The position numbers were made by a program, and so were the translations under genes. Positions 45,093 to 53,643 of a stretch of DNA of 64,000 bases are shown here, one piece after another (the first letter of the stretch is position 1; the number at the start of each line of letters is the position of its first letter). Origin of the DNA: Lacrimispora sphenoides JCM 1415 (lineage in GTDB: Bacteria > Bacillota > Clostridia > Lachnospirales > Lachnospiraceae). Where the stretch lies: NCBI RefSeq assembly GCF_900105615.1, contig NZ_LT630003.1, forward strand, positions 806,001-870,000, written 5' to 3'. The notes under the pieces are model-generated. The model ran no database searches. It was not told the origin of the DNA and saw nothing but the letters and a program-made list of their open reading frames with translations.

Positions 45093-46331
45093 TCAGTTTA
45101 TTTCTTCTTCCATCAGATGGAAGGCACTTGCCGGAATTTTTGTCTCTTCCTTCCATTCCGAGTAAAAGACTATGTCTTTTGCGGTTCCAAGAAGAGTACT
45201 GTTAGAAGGAACGGCATCCTTTGGCGCCCATTTCACCTCTAATAAAACCTTGTCTCCTACGGTAGAAATCAGGTGGATTCCATTGTCCAGCCGTTTGATG
45301 GTTACAGTCTCATGAAGCTCTGCCGGTATGGTAACATAAAAGTGGCGGCCGCTGTCAGAATAACGTTCTTCTACTGTCTGAAAGGAGCCATCGGAACAAT
45401 AATCCTTATAGGTGTAAAGGAAAGGGATATCTGCCATGGCAGCGTCTTCATAACCTTTTGGGCTGTACATTCCTCCAACCTCTACGATTCCATCTCCATT
45501 TATATCTCTGCTGTAGAGCGGATAGGGCTTCATAAGAATGCTGTCAGTAGGATCGCCCACCTTTTTTAGATTGCCGTTTTCATAAACAACGATCTCTGTC
45601 AGCATGGAATGTGCGCCTATCCCGCTGTCTGCAAACAATGCTTTCTTTCCATCGGCCAATGTTCCTAAGGTAACATGCTCTAACGTTCCTTCCGGATCCA
45701 GTTCAATCTCAGAGATGGGCTTTAACCTTCCTTCCGCATAGGAATAGAGTCCGGCGGTCCGCATTTCGTTCTCTTTTGTCGATAGTATCATAAGATCAGG
45801 TATCTGGTCATCATTAAAATCAGAGATATGAAGAGTATCGTAAGAAAGATCTGCTTTCCGCTCCAGAGTGCCGTTTTGCAGTTCGTAAATATAAAGCTGG
45901 TTGTCATGGCCGGAATCGGACAATCCGCCGCCTATGGTGACTTCCTGCGTCCCGTTGCCGTCTAAGTCAGTAAGGTCAAATGTATCAACGTTAATAAATC
46001 CGGTTTCCATATCCGCTTTTTTCTGCCAGGCTCCGTTTTCTTTTACCAGAAACATCATATGGACCTGACGGTTGTCCTTAGAGTCCCTGTATAAGAGAAA
46101 GGCTTCCTGATTCCCATCCTTGTTTAGGTCTTCCATGTAAATACTCTGTTTTTTCTCCGCTTTTTTTGGCGTCAGTAGTTCTGCTCCGGCAGGAAGAAAT
46201 TCTCCTAATGCTGCTACATCATCAATCGGTTTTGTCAAGGTGTTATCTTGTCTGGGGGCTTTCTGACAACCAGCTAACATGACCGTGCCAGCCATTAGGA
46301 TTGATATCATTGCAGTATATGTTTTGTTCAT
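45093..46331 (-). CDS. Lipoprotein with VCBS/FG-GAP-like repeats
   Basis: About 412 residues from the ATG at 46331 (AAAGGAG upstream; an 8-residue longer frame is not supported). Lipobox MLAGC at Cys22. The mature part carries repeated calcium-binding-like loops (DLNKDGNQE, DLDGNGTQE, DFNDDQIPD, DINGDGIVE) of the VCBS/FG-GAP type, suggesting a seven-bladed or partial beta-propeller on the outer face of the membrane. It leads the operon lipoprotein - OmpR - kinase, so it may feed the kinase an envelope signal. Confidence 0.8.
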   Translation of the reverse strand: MNKTYTAMISILMAGTVMLAGCQKAPRQDNTLTKPIDDVAALGEFLPAGAELLTPKKAEKKQSIYMEDLNKDGNQEAFLLYRDSKDNRQVHMMFLVKENGAWQKKADMETGFINVDTFDLTDLDGNGTQEVTIGGGLSDSGHDNQLYIYELQNGTLERKADLSYDTLHISDFNDDQIPDLMILSTKENEMRTAGLYSYAEGRLKPISEIELDPEGTLEHVTLGTLADGKKALFADSGIGAHSMLTEIVVYENGNLKKVGDPTDSILMKPYPLYSRDINGDGIVEVGGMYSPKGYEDAAMADIPFLYTYKDYCSDGSFQTVEERYSDSGRHFYVTIPAELHETVTIKRLDNGIHLISTVGDKVLLEVKWAPKDAVPSNSTLLGTAKDIVFYSEWKEETKIPASAFHLMEEEIN

Positions 46332-46586
46332 TTTTTGTGCTCCTTTTTCTTTCAATCATGTATTCCTGGCTGATATCTCTGATAGGCAGGAAGAGATTTT
46401 TGCTGTTGCGAATACTACTGTAGTATAACTGATTTTTTCCATGAATGGGTTACAAAAAAGTTACAGTATTGTATGGGAAGAGATTAAACTTTTAAATCAT
46501 TGCGCCGAAGTGTGGAAAATGTATATTTAAGATCCATGGGAAAAGAATATATACTGACATAGAAAGAGAGCAAGGAGGAAAGTTGT

Positions 46587-46655
46587 TTGAAGGCCCAGGA
46601 TAGAATTACTAAAAAAATGAGAGATACGATATTTTATTTGGGGTATTTGTTGTAA
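46587..46655 (+). CDS. Possible 22-residue small peptide
   Basis: A TTG start lies 8 bases after a good AAGGAGG site (46572-46578) and opens a 22-codon frame ending in IFYLGYLL. Basic N-terminus and hydrophobic C-terminus. It may be a leader peptide or the broken start of a lost gene; there is no conservation evidence. Confidence 0.2.
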   Translation: MKAQDRITKKMRDTIFYLGYLL

Positions 46656-46677
46656 AAAACACAGCACAAGGATGACC

Positions 46678-46706
46678 TTTACATTAAAATTACTATCCTA
46701 TATTAT
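46678..46706 (+). promoter_or_regulatory. Promoter of BglG-type activator / ascorbate-type PTS operon
   Basis: TTTACA (46678-46683) and TATTAT (46701-46706) are separated by 17 bp, 40 bp before the start. Confidence 0.55.
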
Positions 46707-46745
46707 AAAATTAACTAGTGGTTATTAAAAGAATGGAGTTAAGCT

Positions 46746-48842
46746 ATGTTTCAAATCGGAAAGCGCGAAATCGAACTTCTTTATTTGGTAAATTCATCGA
46801 AGGATGGGTTTATTTACAGAGAATTAATTGAGAGATTTGGATATACGGAACGTTCTTTTAAATATGCAGTCGACTTAATTAATAGTTTTCTGAAAGAAAA
46901 CTCCCAACAGGCCTGTTTCGTACTTGGCAACAAGAGATGCTATCTAAGAAATGCCCCTCTATCCATGAAGTTTACTATGGATCATATTACAAAAGAACAG
47001 TATTACCTTTCGAAGGAAGATCGCTGTGAAACTATTTTCTTCCGGTATCTGGCTGATTTACACTATACAATTGATGAAATTACAGACTATCTGGATGTGA
47101 GTAAATCTACGGTAAAGAAATCCCTTGCAGTTGTTAAGGAGGAATGCGGGAAATACGGTCTGGAACTTGTAAACCATAAGAGAATGGGGATTGAGTTAAA
47201 TGGAAGTGAAACGGTAATCCGTTCAGCACTCATGGATATTCTTTATAAATACTGCGGCCTGTCAAATCAGGACAGTAAACACAGGAAGCTTGCAATCCGC
47301 AACTGCAATCCTTATTTAAGAGAATGGATCGAAGCGGTTTTTAACCAGTATCAATCAGAACAGAAGGCGGAAGTTTTGCTATCCTCTATATGGGAATATT
47401 TGCCGGTGATTCAGAATGATGAAATTTATATACTGGCAGTTCTGAACCTGATTCTGGTATTTTACAGAACAGGAAGCGGGTATTACGTTTCAGCAGATGC
47501 AAAGGAATACGTTGGATTGGAAGGGAGAAAGCTGGCAGAAGTCATCAGCTGTTCCTGTGAGAAACATTTAAAGATCAAACTGCCCTGTGAAGAATTCTTT
47601 AAATTTGTCATTGTTTTAAACAAAGGATATTCCATAGAAAGCAATGAAAAAGACCAATATCTGTTAATTGGAAGTATGATCTGGATCCATCGTCTGGTTT
47701 CTGATCTGCTGCAGAAATACACCAACCAGTCTTTTGGGTCATTGATAAATGAATACAGCTTAAACGAAGCATTGGACATGCTCTACAACCATTTCTATGC
47801 AGCGGTGGAGAGAGTGAGGAGAAACATTTATATTCAGAATCCAATTCTTCAGGATATAAAAGAAGAATACGGGGAGGCATTTCATGATGTTGAGAGCAGT
47901 TTAGAAGGGCTTGAAAATTATCTGGAAAAGAAATTTTCACAAGATGATATCGGATATTTCACCTTGTTGATAGAGAATATCATTTCCCAGGTTCACAAAC
48001 AAAAGAAACGGGTCCGCAGGATTGTTCTTATCTGTGGTTTGGGCTTTGGAACCGCCCAAATGGTAAAAAATAAAATCATGCAGAAGTTTGATGTGGTGAT
48101 CGAAGATGTGATTCCTTATTATAGGCTGGACACTTATGCGGATAATAAGAATATCGATTTATTCGTATCAACTGTCCCTGTAAAGATAAATACTGTCAGC
48201 AATGTGGTGGAGGTGAATCCGCTGCTTACAGAGCAGGATGCAGAAGCTTTGACAAAAGCAGGAATGGTCCGCGTGGGCAATGATTTATCCACGCTGATGC
48301 AGTTAATAGAGCAGAATGCTGTGATAACCAATCGTCCCCGTTTAGAAAAAGCGCTAAAGGAATTAAATGGAATCAGAGATTTGAAACATTCTAAATATGA
48401 GATTTTATTAAAGTATCTGCCAGAATGCAGGATCCTTGTCAATCAAACTTATAAAAACTGGCAGGAAGCCATTGATGCGGCTGGCGGTCTTCTGGTAGCG
48501 ACGGATTGTGTTTTGCAGTCTTATGTGGAAGATATGATCAATAATATCAAAGAGTTCGGTTCTTATATCACCATAGGCAATGGAATTGCCCTGCCTCACG
48601 CCAGAAATAAGAATAATGTGAAAAAGACCGCATTCAGCCTGATTACATTAAAAAAGCCGGTAGTATTTGATAATGGGAAAGAGATTGATACGGTTATCAG
48701 TTTCTGTAATGTTGCAGGCAATGATTATACAACAGCACTGACGGCTCTCATGGAATTAAGCGAGAACCAGTCCTTCCTGGACTATAAAAAAAAGGTGGAA
48801 ACACCAAGCCAGCTATTGGATTATATAAAAAAATTAAAGTAG
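46746..48842 (+). CDS. PTS-controlled transcriptional activator, BglG/MtlR family (HTH-PRD-IIB-IIA)
   Basis: 698 residues: N-terminal helix-turn-helix units (~1-140), two PRD regions (~170-400), a IIB-like domain with Cys430 (LICGLGFGTAQM) and a IIA-like domain with His618 (GIALPHARN). Phosphorylation of these sites by the PTS tunes activity, so the regulator reads PTS flux through the transporter encoded next. The stop abuts the IIA gene. Confidence 0.9.
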   Translation: MFQIGKREIELLYLVNSSKDGFIYRELIERFGYTERSFKYAVDLINSFLKENSQQACFVLGNKRCYLRNAPLSMKFTMDHITKEQYYLSKEDRCETIFFRYLADLHYTIDEITDYLDVSKSTVKKSLAVVKEECGKYGLELVNHKRMGIELNGSETVIRSALMDILYKYCGLSNQDSKHRKLAIRNCNPYLREWIEAVFNQYQSEQKAEVLLSSIWEYLPVIQNDEIYILAVLNLILVFYRTGSGYYVSADAKEYVGLEGRKLAEVISCSCEKHLKIKLPCEEFFKFVIVLNKGYSIESNEKDQYLLIGSMIWIHRLVSDLLQKYTNQSFGSLINEYSLNEALDMLYNHFYAAVERVRRNIYIQNPILQDIKEEYGEAFHDVESSLEGLENYLEKKFSQDDIGYFTLLIENIISQVHKQKKRVRRIVLICGLGFGTAQMVKNKIMQKFDVVIEDVIPYYRLDTYADNKNIDLFVSTVPVKINTVSNVVEVNPLLTEQDAEALTKAGMVRVGNDLSTLMQLIEQNAVITNRPRLEKALKELNGIRDLKHSKYEILLKYLPECRILVNQTYKNWQEAIDAAGGLLVATDCVLQSYVEDMINNIKEFGSYITIGNGIALPHARNKNNVKKTAFSLITLKKPVVFDNGKEIDTVISFCNVAGNDYTTALTALMELSENQSFLDYKKKVETPSQLLDYIKKLK

Positions 48843-48851
48843 GTGAATGAA

Positions 48852-49286
48852 ATGAGTATTATCAATGAAAAATGTATAGCATTAAGGCTTCATGCCTCTG
48901 ACGCACAGGATGGAATCGTAAAAGCCGGACAGGTGCTTCTTCATGAGGGGTATATCAGAAAAGAGTATATTGATGCAATGCTGAAAAACTTCGAAAAGAA
49001 CGGCCCTTATTTTGCCATTGCACCTGGTTTTGCAATGCCTCATGCAAGGCCGGAGGATGGAGTCATTCAATCCGGAATATCCTTAATTACCCTTGAAAAT
49101 CCGGTTTCTTTTGGAAGCAGCAACGATCCGGTGAAGCTGATTATGGCACTTGCAACCAGCAGCGATAATGAGCATCTTGAGTTTATGACGAAAATAGCCG
49201 GACTTTTAGGAAAGGAACATGTGATAGAAAGGTTGTATCAGTGCGTGACAGCTGATGAGGTCATGTCAATCATAAACAATAATTAA
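48852..49286 (+). CDS. PTS IIA component, ascorbate/mannitol type
   Basis: About 144 residues with phospho-His64 in GFAMPHARPEDG. The ATG at 48852 follows AGGTGA, and a GTG at 48843 is a weaker alternative. It supplies phosphate to the IIB encoded next. Its sequence resembles the IIA domain at the end of the activator, consistent with duplication within the family. Confidence 0.9.
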   Translation: MSIINEKCIALRLHASDAQDGIVKAGQVLLHEGYIRKEYIDAMLKNFEKNGPYFAIAPGFAMPHARPEDGVIQSGISLITLENPVSFGSSNDPVKLIMALATSSDNEHLEFMTKIAGLLGKEHVIERLYQCVTADEVMSIINNN

Positions 49287-49304
49287 GCAAAGGAGACGAA
49301 AAAG

Positions 49305-49574
49305 ATGAAAGTATTAGCAGTTTGTGGATTGGGTATGGGATCCTCCCTTATCCTTCGGATGAATATTGAGGATGTGTTTAAGGCAGAGGGAGTGAAAGCG
49401 GAGGTGGAACACAGCGATGCTTCTGCAGCAAGCGGCGAAGCGTGTGATTTCATTGTTACAACAAAAGAAATTGCACAGTCCCTTCAAAACCCGAGGGGAA
49501 AAGTAATTATTCTTGATAATTTTATCGACAAAGAAGAAATTAAAAGAGTGTTAAAGGAGAACCATGTTTTCTAA
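49305..49574 (+). CDS. PTS IIB component, ascorbate type (UlaB-like)
   Basis: 89 residues with phospho-Cys7 in VLAVCGLGMGSS. Ribosome site AAAGGAGA. Operates between the IIA and IIC encoded on either side. Confidence 0.9.
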   Translation: MKVLAVCGLGMGSSLILRMNIEDVFKAEGVKAEVEHSDASAASGEACDFIVTTKEIAQSLQNPRGKVIILDNFIDKEEIKRVLKENHVF

Positions 49575-49597
49575 TTACAAACGGAGGAGGTTTAGGT

Positions 49598-50893
49598 ATG
49601 GCAGTAGTAAATTGGATTGCAACTAATATTTTTGGGAATGCCGGATTTTTATTAGGAATTATCGTTATGTTGGGGTTGATTCTCCAAAAGAAGTCATTCA
49701 GCCAGACGGTTCAGGGAACGATTAAAGCGATTATCGGTTTCCAGATTATCGGAATTGGTTCAGGAATTGTGGTTTCCTCTCTGAACGTTTTCCAGCCCAT
49801 GTGGGCTGAGGTGTTTGGACTGGAAGCACAGAGTCTTGGCAAATATATGGGACAGAATGATTTTGTTCAAAGATTCGGTACCGTTGTTACCCTTTCTATG
49901 ACTTTTGGATTTCTGATCAATGTGCTTCTGGCACGTATTACAAAATTTAAGTATATCTATTTAACCGGTCATATGATGTTCTGGACTTCCCTTATTTTTG
50001 CAGGAATCATTTTTGATCAGAATATCAATGCAAATACATTTGCAGTAACTGTATTTTTATCAATTGTATTGGGCGTTTACTGGACATTGCAGCCTGCTTT
50101 GACACAGCCGTTCTTAAGAAAAATCACGGGAAATGACAGTGTGGCACTGGGACATACATCAGCTTCTGTTGCATTTTTAGGTGCAGTGGCAGGTAAATTT
50201 GTAGGAAATAAGGACAAGAGCACAGAAGACCTTGTTATCTCTGATAAATGGGGATTTTTAAGGGATTCCAATATTGTTACCGGAATTACGATGGCAGTTT
50301 TGTTCATCATTGGTACCATCCTTCTTATGATCAAAAATACAGAGGGTGCCAGAGAAATTCTTGTAACCTCAGGAGATACAAGCTTTATCATATACTCCAT
50401 ATTAACCAGTTTACAATTTGCAGGCGGTATTGCGGTGGTACTTTTCGGAGTCCGCATGTTTATTGGTGAAATGGTACCTGCTTTTAAGGGAATTGCTACG
50501 AAAATCGTTCCAGGTGCAATACCTGCCCTTGATGCACCCATTGTTTATCCCTATGCGCCCAATGCGGTTATTATCGGATTCCTTGGAGCATTTGTGGCAA
50601 GCTTAATCTGGCTTGTGATTTTAGGTAATACCGTAGGCTATGTGTTTGTTCCCACTATGATTGCTATTTTCTTCCATGCTGGAACAGCAGGAGTTTTTGG
50701 CAATAAAACAGGTGGAATCAGAGGAGCGCTGTTTGCAGGTGTGATTACGGCAACAATCATTGCAATCGGCCAGTATGTCATGGTTACGTTCCTGGCACCA
50801 ACGACTGTTCCTGATGTAGTTATGTGGGCTGCTGATTCCGATATGTTTATCATTGGGCCGATTATCCGGTTCATTGCCGGCTTCTTATTCTAA
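49598..50893 (+). CDS. PTS IIC component, ascorbate type (UlaA-like)
   Basis: 431 residues with about ten to eleven transmembrane segments and the UlaA pattern (GNAGFLLGIIVMLGLILQKK start, GHTSASVAFLGAVAG loop, FFHAGTAGVFGN). Ribosome site GGAGG. UlaA imports L-ascorbate, but the genes downstream (phosphotriesterase-type, creatininase-type, SIS) are not the UlaDEF set, so the sugar acid or lactone transported here is probably different. Confidence 0.88.
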   Translation: MAVVNWIATNIFGNAGFLLGIIVMLGLILQKKSFSQTVQGTIKAIIGFQIIGIGSGIVVSSLNVFQPMWAEVFGLEAQSLGKYMGQNDFVQRFGTVVTLSMTFGFLINVLLARITKFKYIYLTGHMMFWTSLIFAGIIFDQNINANTFAVTVFLSIVLGVYWTLQPALTQPFLRKITGNDSVALGHTSASVAFLGAVAGKFVGNKDKSTEDLVISDKWGFLRDSNIVTGITMAVLFIIGTILLMIKNTEGAREILVTSGDTSFIIYSILTSLQFAGGIAVVLFGVRMFIGEMVPAFKGIATKIVPGAIPALDAPIVYPYAPNAVIIGFLGAFVASLIWLVILGNTVGYVFVPTMIAIFFHAGTAGVFGNKTGGIRGALFAGVITATIIAIGQYVMVTFLAPTTVPDVVMWAADSDMFIIGPIIRFIAGFLF

Positions 50894-50910
50894 AAAATAT
50901 GATTTTACCT

Positions 50911-50951
50911 GCATAGCCGGAGTTTTTCAAAAAACTTACGGCTATGCTTTT
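50911..50951 (+). terminator. Hairpin between PTS IIC and phosphotriesterase-family gene
   Basis: GCATAGCCG pairs with CGGCTATGC around a second inner stem (AGTTTTT / AAAAACT). A short TTTT tail follows. It probably attenuates rather than ends transcription. Confidence 0.65.
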
Positions 50952-50985
50952 CCGTAGAATTCACGGACAGACAGGAGGATTTATC

Positions 50986-51975
50986 ATGAGTTTTGTCAGA
51001 ACGATTTTCGGTGATATCTCACCGGAGGAAATGGGAATTACCTATTCCCATGAACATTTGTTATGCGTACCGCCTTATTGGAAGGAGAGAAATGCAGATG
51101 ACCTGCTTCTTGATGATCCTGAAAAAACAAAAGGGGATATGCAGGATTTTAAAGATTTAGGCGGCCGTACCATTGTGGATGCCACTGCCATTGATTATGG
51201 AAGAAATGTTTCCGGAGTTGCAGAACTGGCGAAAGAGCTGGATATTCAAATCATTGCAACCGCAGGATTTAACAAGTCTTTTTTATGGGATGCAAAGCTG
51301 CCGGAGCATTTAATTCCTATTGTAGGAAATTATCATACTTATCAGGAGTGGATGGAACAGGCAACCGTTGATCAGCTGACGGATCACGTAATCCGTGAAG
51401 TCGAAGTAGGGTTGGAAGGAACCCCTTACAAAGCAGGGCAGGTAAAAACCGGTACGGGCTATAACAGCATTAATCCCTTAGAGGTCAAGACCATTGTTGC
51501 GATCTCAGCAGCCCATCATGAGACCAAGGCCCCTGTTCATCTTCATACAGAAGCAGGAACCATGGCGCTGGAGCAGATTGAGATTCTGGAGAGGGAAAAG
51601 GTGGACATCAGCCGCGTTTCCTTTGGGCATATGGACCGGAACCTGGATTTATATTATTATGAGAAGATTTTGTCCCACGGAGGATTTTTAAGTTTTGACG
51701 GACTTGGGAAAATAAAATATGCACCGGAGTCTGCAAGGATTCATGTGATTTTGGAGCTGTGTAAAAGAGGATATGAAGATCACCTTTTGATCAGCCATGA
51801 TCTTGCCAGAAAATCCTATTACAGGAATTACAGCTACGGAATCGGTTTGAAATTTATATTAGACAAGTGGATTCCCAGATTCATAGAGGAAGCAGATGCA
51901 TCAGGCTTAGATGGAAGGACTTTGGCAGATAAATTCCTGACAGAAAACCCCAAACGATGCTTTTCCTTTCGATAG
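50986..51975 (+). CDS. Phosphotriesterase-family (amidohydrolase superfamily) lactonase-like enzyme
   Basis: About 329 residues from the ATG at 50986 (AGGAGG). Metal ligands are visible: His22 and His24 in YSHEHLLC, then HLHTEAG, SFGHMD and ISHDLAR; a Lys in the KAGQVKTG stretch is the candidate bridging ligand. Members of this family beside ascorbate-type PTS genes have been shown to hydrolyse phosphorylated furanose lactones, which is the best guess here. The 3' end overlaps the leading region of the creatininase gene's frame, but translation of that gene starts after this stop. Confidence 0.87.
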   Translation: MSFVRTIFGDISPEEMGITYSHEHLLCVPPYWKERNADDLLLDDPEKTKGDMQDFKDLGGRTIVDATAIDYGRNVSGVAELAKELDIQIIATAGFNKSFLWDAKLPEHLIPIVGNYHTYQEWMEQATVDQLTDHVIREVEVGLEGTPYKAGQVKTGTGYNSINPLEVKTIVAISAAHHETKAPVHLHTEAGTMALEQIEILEREKVDISRVSFGHMDRNLDLYYYEKILSHGGFLSFDGLGKIKYAPESARIHVILELCKRGYEDHLLISHDLARKSYYRNYSYGIGLKFILDKWIPRFIEEADASGLDGRTLADKFLTENPKRCFSFR

Positions 51976-51986
51976 GAGGGGAGAAA

Positions 51987-52718
51987 ATGAGCAATAAAAT
52001 GAATGAACTGGATGGGATATCAATCAGAGACTTAATTCTAACCCATGATATCGCACTGCTCCCCTTAGGAGCTGTGGAAGTCCATGGCCCACACCTGCCC
52101 ATAGGTACGGATTCCTTTCTTGCTGAAAAGCTGTGTGAAAAGCTTTCTGAGCGGGTTCCTTCCCTGATTCTTCCAGTGATTCATTACACCCAGGTCTGGA
52201 GTCTGGGAGAAATGAAAGGATCCGTCAGTATCAGCAATGAGCTGTTAACACAGCTGCTCTGTGAAATCCTGCTGGAAACAGAACGTAATGGATTCCGTAT
52301 GGCTGTTGTGATCAATACCCATCTGGGAAATAACGGTGCCATAAAAGAGGCAGCCAGGAAGGCTTTGAAAGAAAGACCGGACTTTAAGATCCTGTATTTC
52401 ACCTACCCCGGCGCAGGAGAAATTCTGGGAGAAGTGATGGGAGCAGGCAATTTTCACGGCGGATTTTTCCATGCAGATGAAATTGAAACTTCTTATATGC
52501 TGTATCTGTGCAAGGAACATGTGGACATGTCTAAAGCTGTCGATGAAACCCCGCTGGTACCTGAGCTCATAGATGTAACGCCTATCCGGTGGAGTGAATT
52601 TACTGAGACCGCAGTTATGGGGAATGCAAAAGATGCAACAGAGGAGAAAGGCCGTAAAGTCATCGAATATGTTTTGGACAGAATGGTTTCTCTCATCGAA
52701 AAAGCAAAGGAGAGGTGA
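51987..52718 (+). CDS. Creatininase-family hydrolase
   Basis: About 243 residues with the family metal motifs: PLGAVEVHGPHLPIGTD, INTHLGNNG, and HADEIETSYML. The ATG at 51987 follows AGGGGAG. Besides creatininases, the family includes other amide and cyclic-amide hydrolases, and creatinine itself is unlikely in this sugar context. Three bases separate it from the SIS gene. Confidence 0.88.
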   Translation: MSNKMNELDGISIRDLILTHDIALLPLGAVEVHGPHLPIGTDSFLAEKLCEKLSERVPSLILPVIHYTQVWSLGEMKGSVSISNELLTQLLCEILLETERNGFRMAVVINTHLGNNGAIKEAARKALKERPDFKILYFTYPGAGEILGEVMGAGNFHGGFFHADEIETSYMLYLCKEHVDMSKAVDETPLVPELIDVTPIRWSEFTETAVMGNAKDATEEKGRKVIEYVLDRMVSLIEKAKER

Positions 52719-52721
52719 TTC

Positions 52722-53462
52722 ATGAACGGTATTAAAACTTATTTTAAAAATATTGAACGGATTCTGGATTCCGTACAGGAAAGCCAGGGAGAGGCTATGG
52801 AAGCCGCCGCAAAGTGCCTTGCAGATGCAATCGGACAAAAGCGTTCCATCTATGTGTTTGGCTGCTCCCATGGAGCTATTCTATCAGAGGAAATGTTTTA
52901 CCGCGCCGGAGGCCTGGCAGTAATTAATCCTCTGTTTAATCCATCTCTTATGCTCAATGTCCGCCCGGTTACTCTGACAAGCAGATTTGAAAGGCTGGAA
53001 GGCCAGTCAAAGGCTCTTCTTGAAGAGTCCAGTGCAAAAGATGGAGATGTGATTCTCATTCATTCAGTTTCCGGAAGGAATGCAGGAATTGTGGAAATGG
53101 CTCTGGAAGCCAAAGCCATGAATATGACCGTCATCGGAATTACCAATCTGGCATATTCTGAGAAGAATACTTCCCGCCACAGCAGCGGAAAAAGACTTTT
53201 CGAGCTGTGTGACATCTGCATAGACAATGGGGGAGAGTTTGGGGACGGCTGTGTTGAAATCAAAGGAATCCACGAAAAGGCAGGAGCCACATCCACGGTA
53301 ATCGGAGCCTCCATTGTCAATGGCATTTCCGTCAGGGCTGCTGAAATTCTGGCGGAAAGAGGAATTCAGCCGCCTGTCCTTCACAGTGCAAATGCGGATG
53401 GGGGAGACGAGATCAACAAGAAGATTTTTGAAGAATACAAAGACTGTATCCATTATTTATAA
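52722..53462 (+). CDS. SIS-domain protein, UPF0309-like
   Basis: 246 residues with a sugar isomerase fold (YVFGCSHGAILSEEMFYRAGG near 45-65, LIHSVSGRNAG, and an ITNL strand). It is of the UPF0309 group, often found beside amino-sugar genes, and may isomerise or bind a phosphosugar. Ribosome site AAGGAGAGG within the creatininase gene end, so translationally coupled. Last gene before a terminator. Confidence 0.85.
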   Translation: MNGIKTYFKNIERILDSVQESQGEAMEAAAKCLADAIGQKRSIYVFGCSHGAILSEEMFYRAGGLAVINPLFNPSLMLNVRPVTLTSRFERLEGQSKALLEESSAKDGDVILIHSVSGRNAGIVEMALEAKAMNMTVIGITNLAYSEKNTSRHSSGKRLFELCDICIDNGGEFGDGCVEIKGIHEKAGATSTVIGASIVNGISVRAAEILAERGIQPPVLHSANADGGDEINKKIFEEYKDCIHYL

Positions 53463-53485
53463 AGGGAGTAATTTAGGATAAAGAG

Positions 53486-53526
53486 AACTGCTGCGGGTTG
53501 ATTTGTTTATGCCTGCAGCAGTTTTT
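53486..53526 (+). terminator. Terminator after SIS gene
   Basis: AACTGCTGC pairs with GCAGCAGTT across a 20-base loop. TTTTTA follows. Confidence 0.75.
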
Positions 53527-53555
53527 ATTGGGAAAATAGAAAGAAAAACGATTAT

Positions 53556-53585
53556 TTGACGTTTGTTAAAAAAACATGATATAAT
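53556..53585 (+). promoter_or_regulatory. Promoter of ROK regulator
   Basis: TTGACG (53556-53561) and TATAAT (53580-53585) are separated by 18 bp. Confidence 0.65.
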
Positions 53586-53643
53586 ATGAAAAGCTGACAG
53601 AAACTATATCTGATGCATATTATAGAGCGGCGAGGAAGACGGA

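Larger units (their letters stand above)
46332..46745. other. Intergenic region before BglG-type activator
   Basis: 414 bp. It carries promoter-like sequence for the lipoprotein on the minus strand (TATACT near 46429), a possible 22-codon reading frame and the BglG-type promoter. No larger gene is seen. Confidence 0.5.

Noticed and set aside
50077..50541. 154-codon minus-strand frame in the PTS IIC gene
   Set aside because: Antisense to transmembrane coding sequence, which commonly gives long shadow frames.
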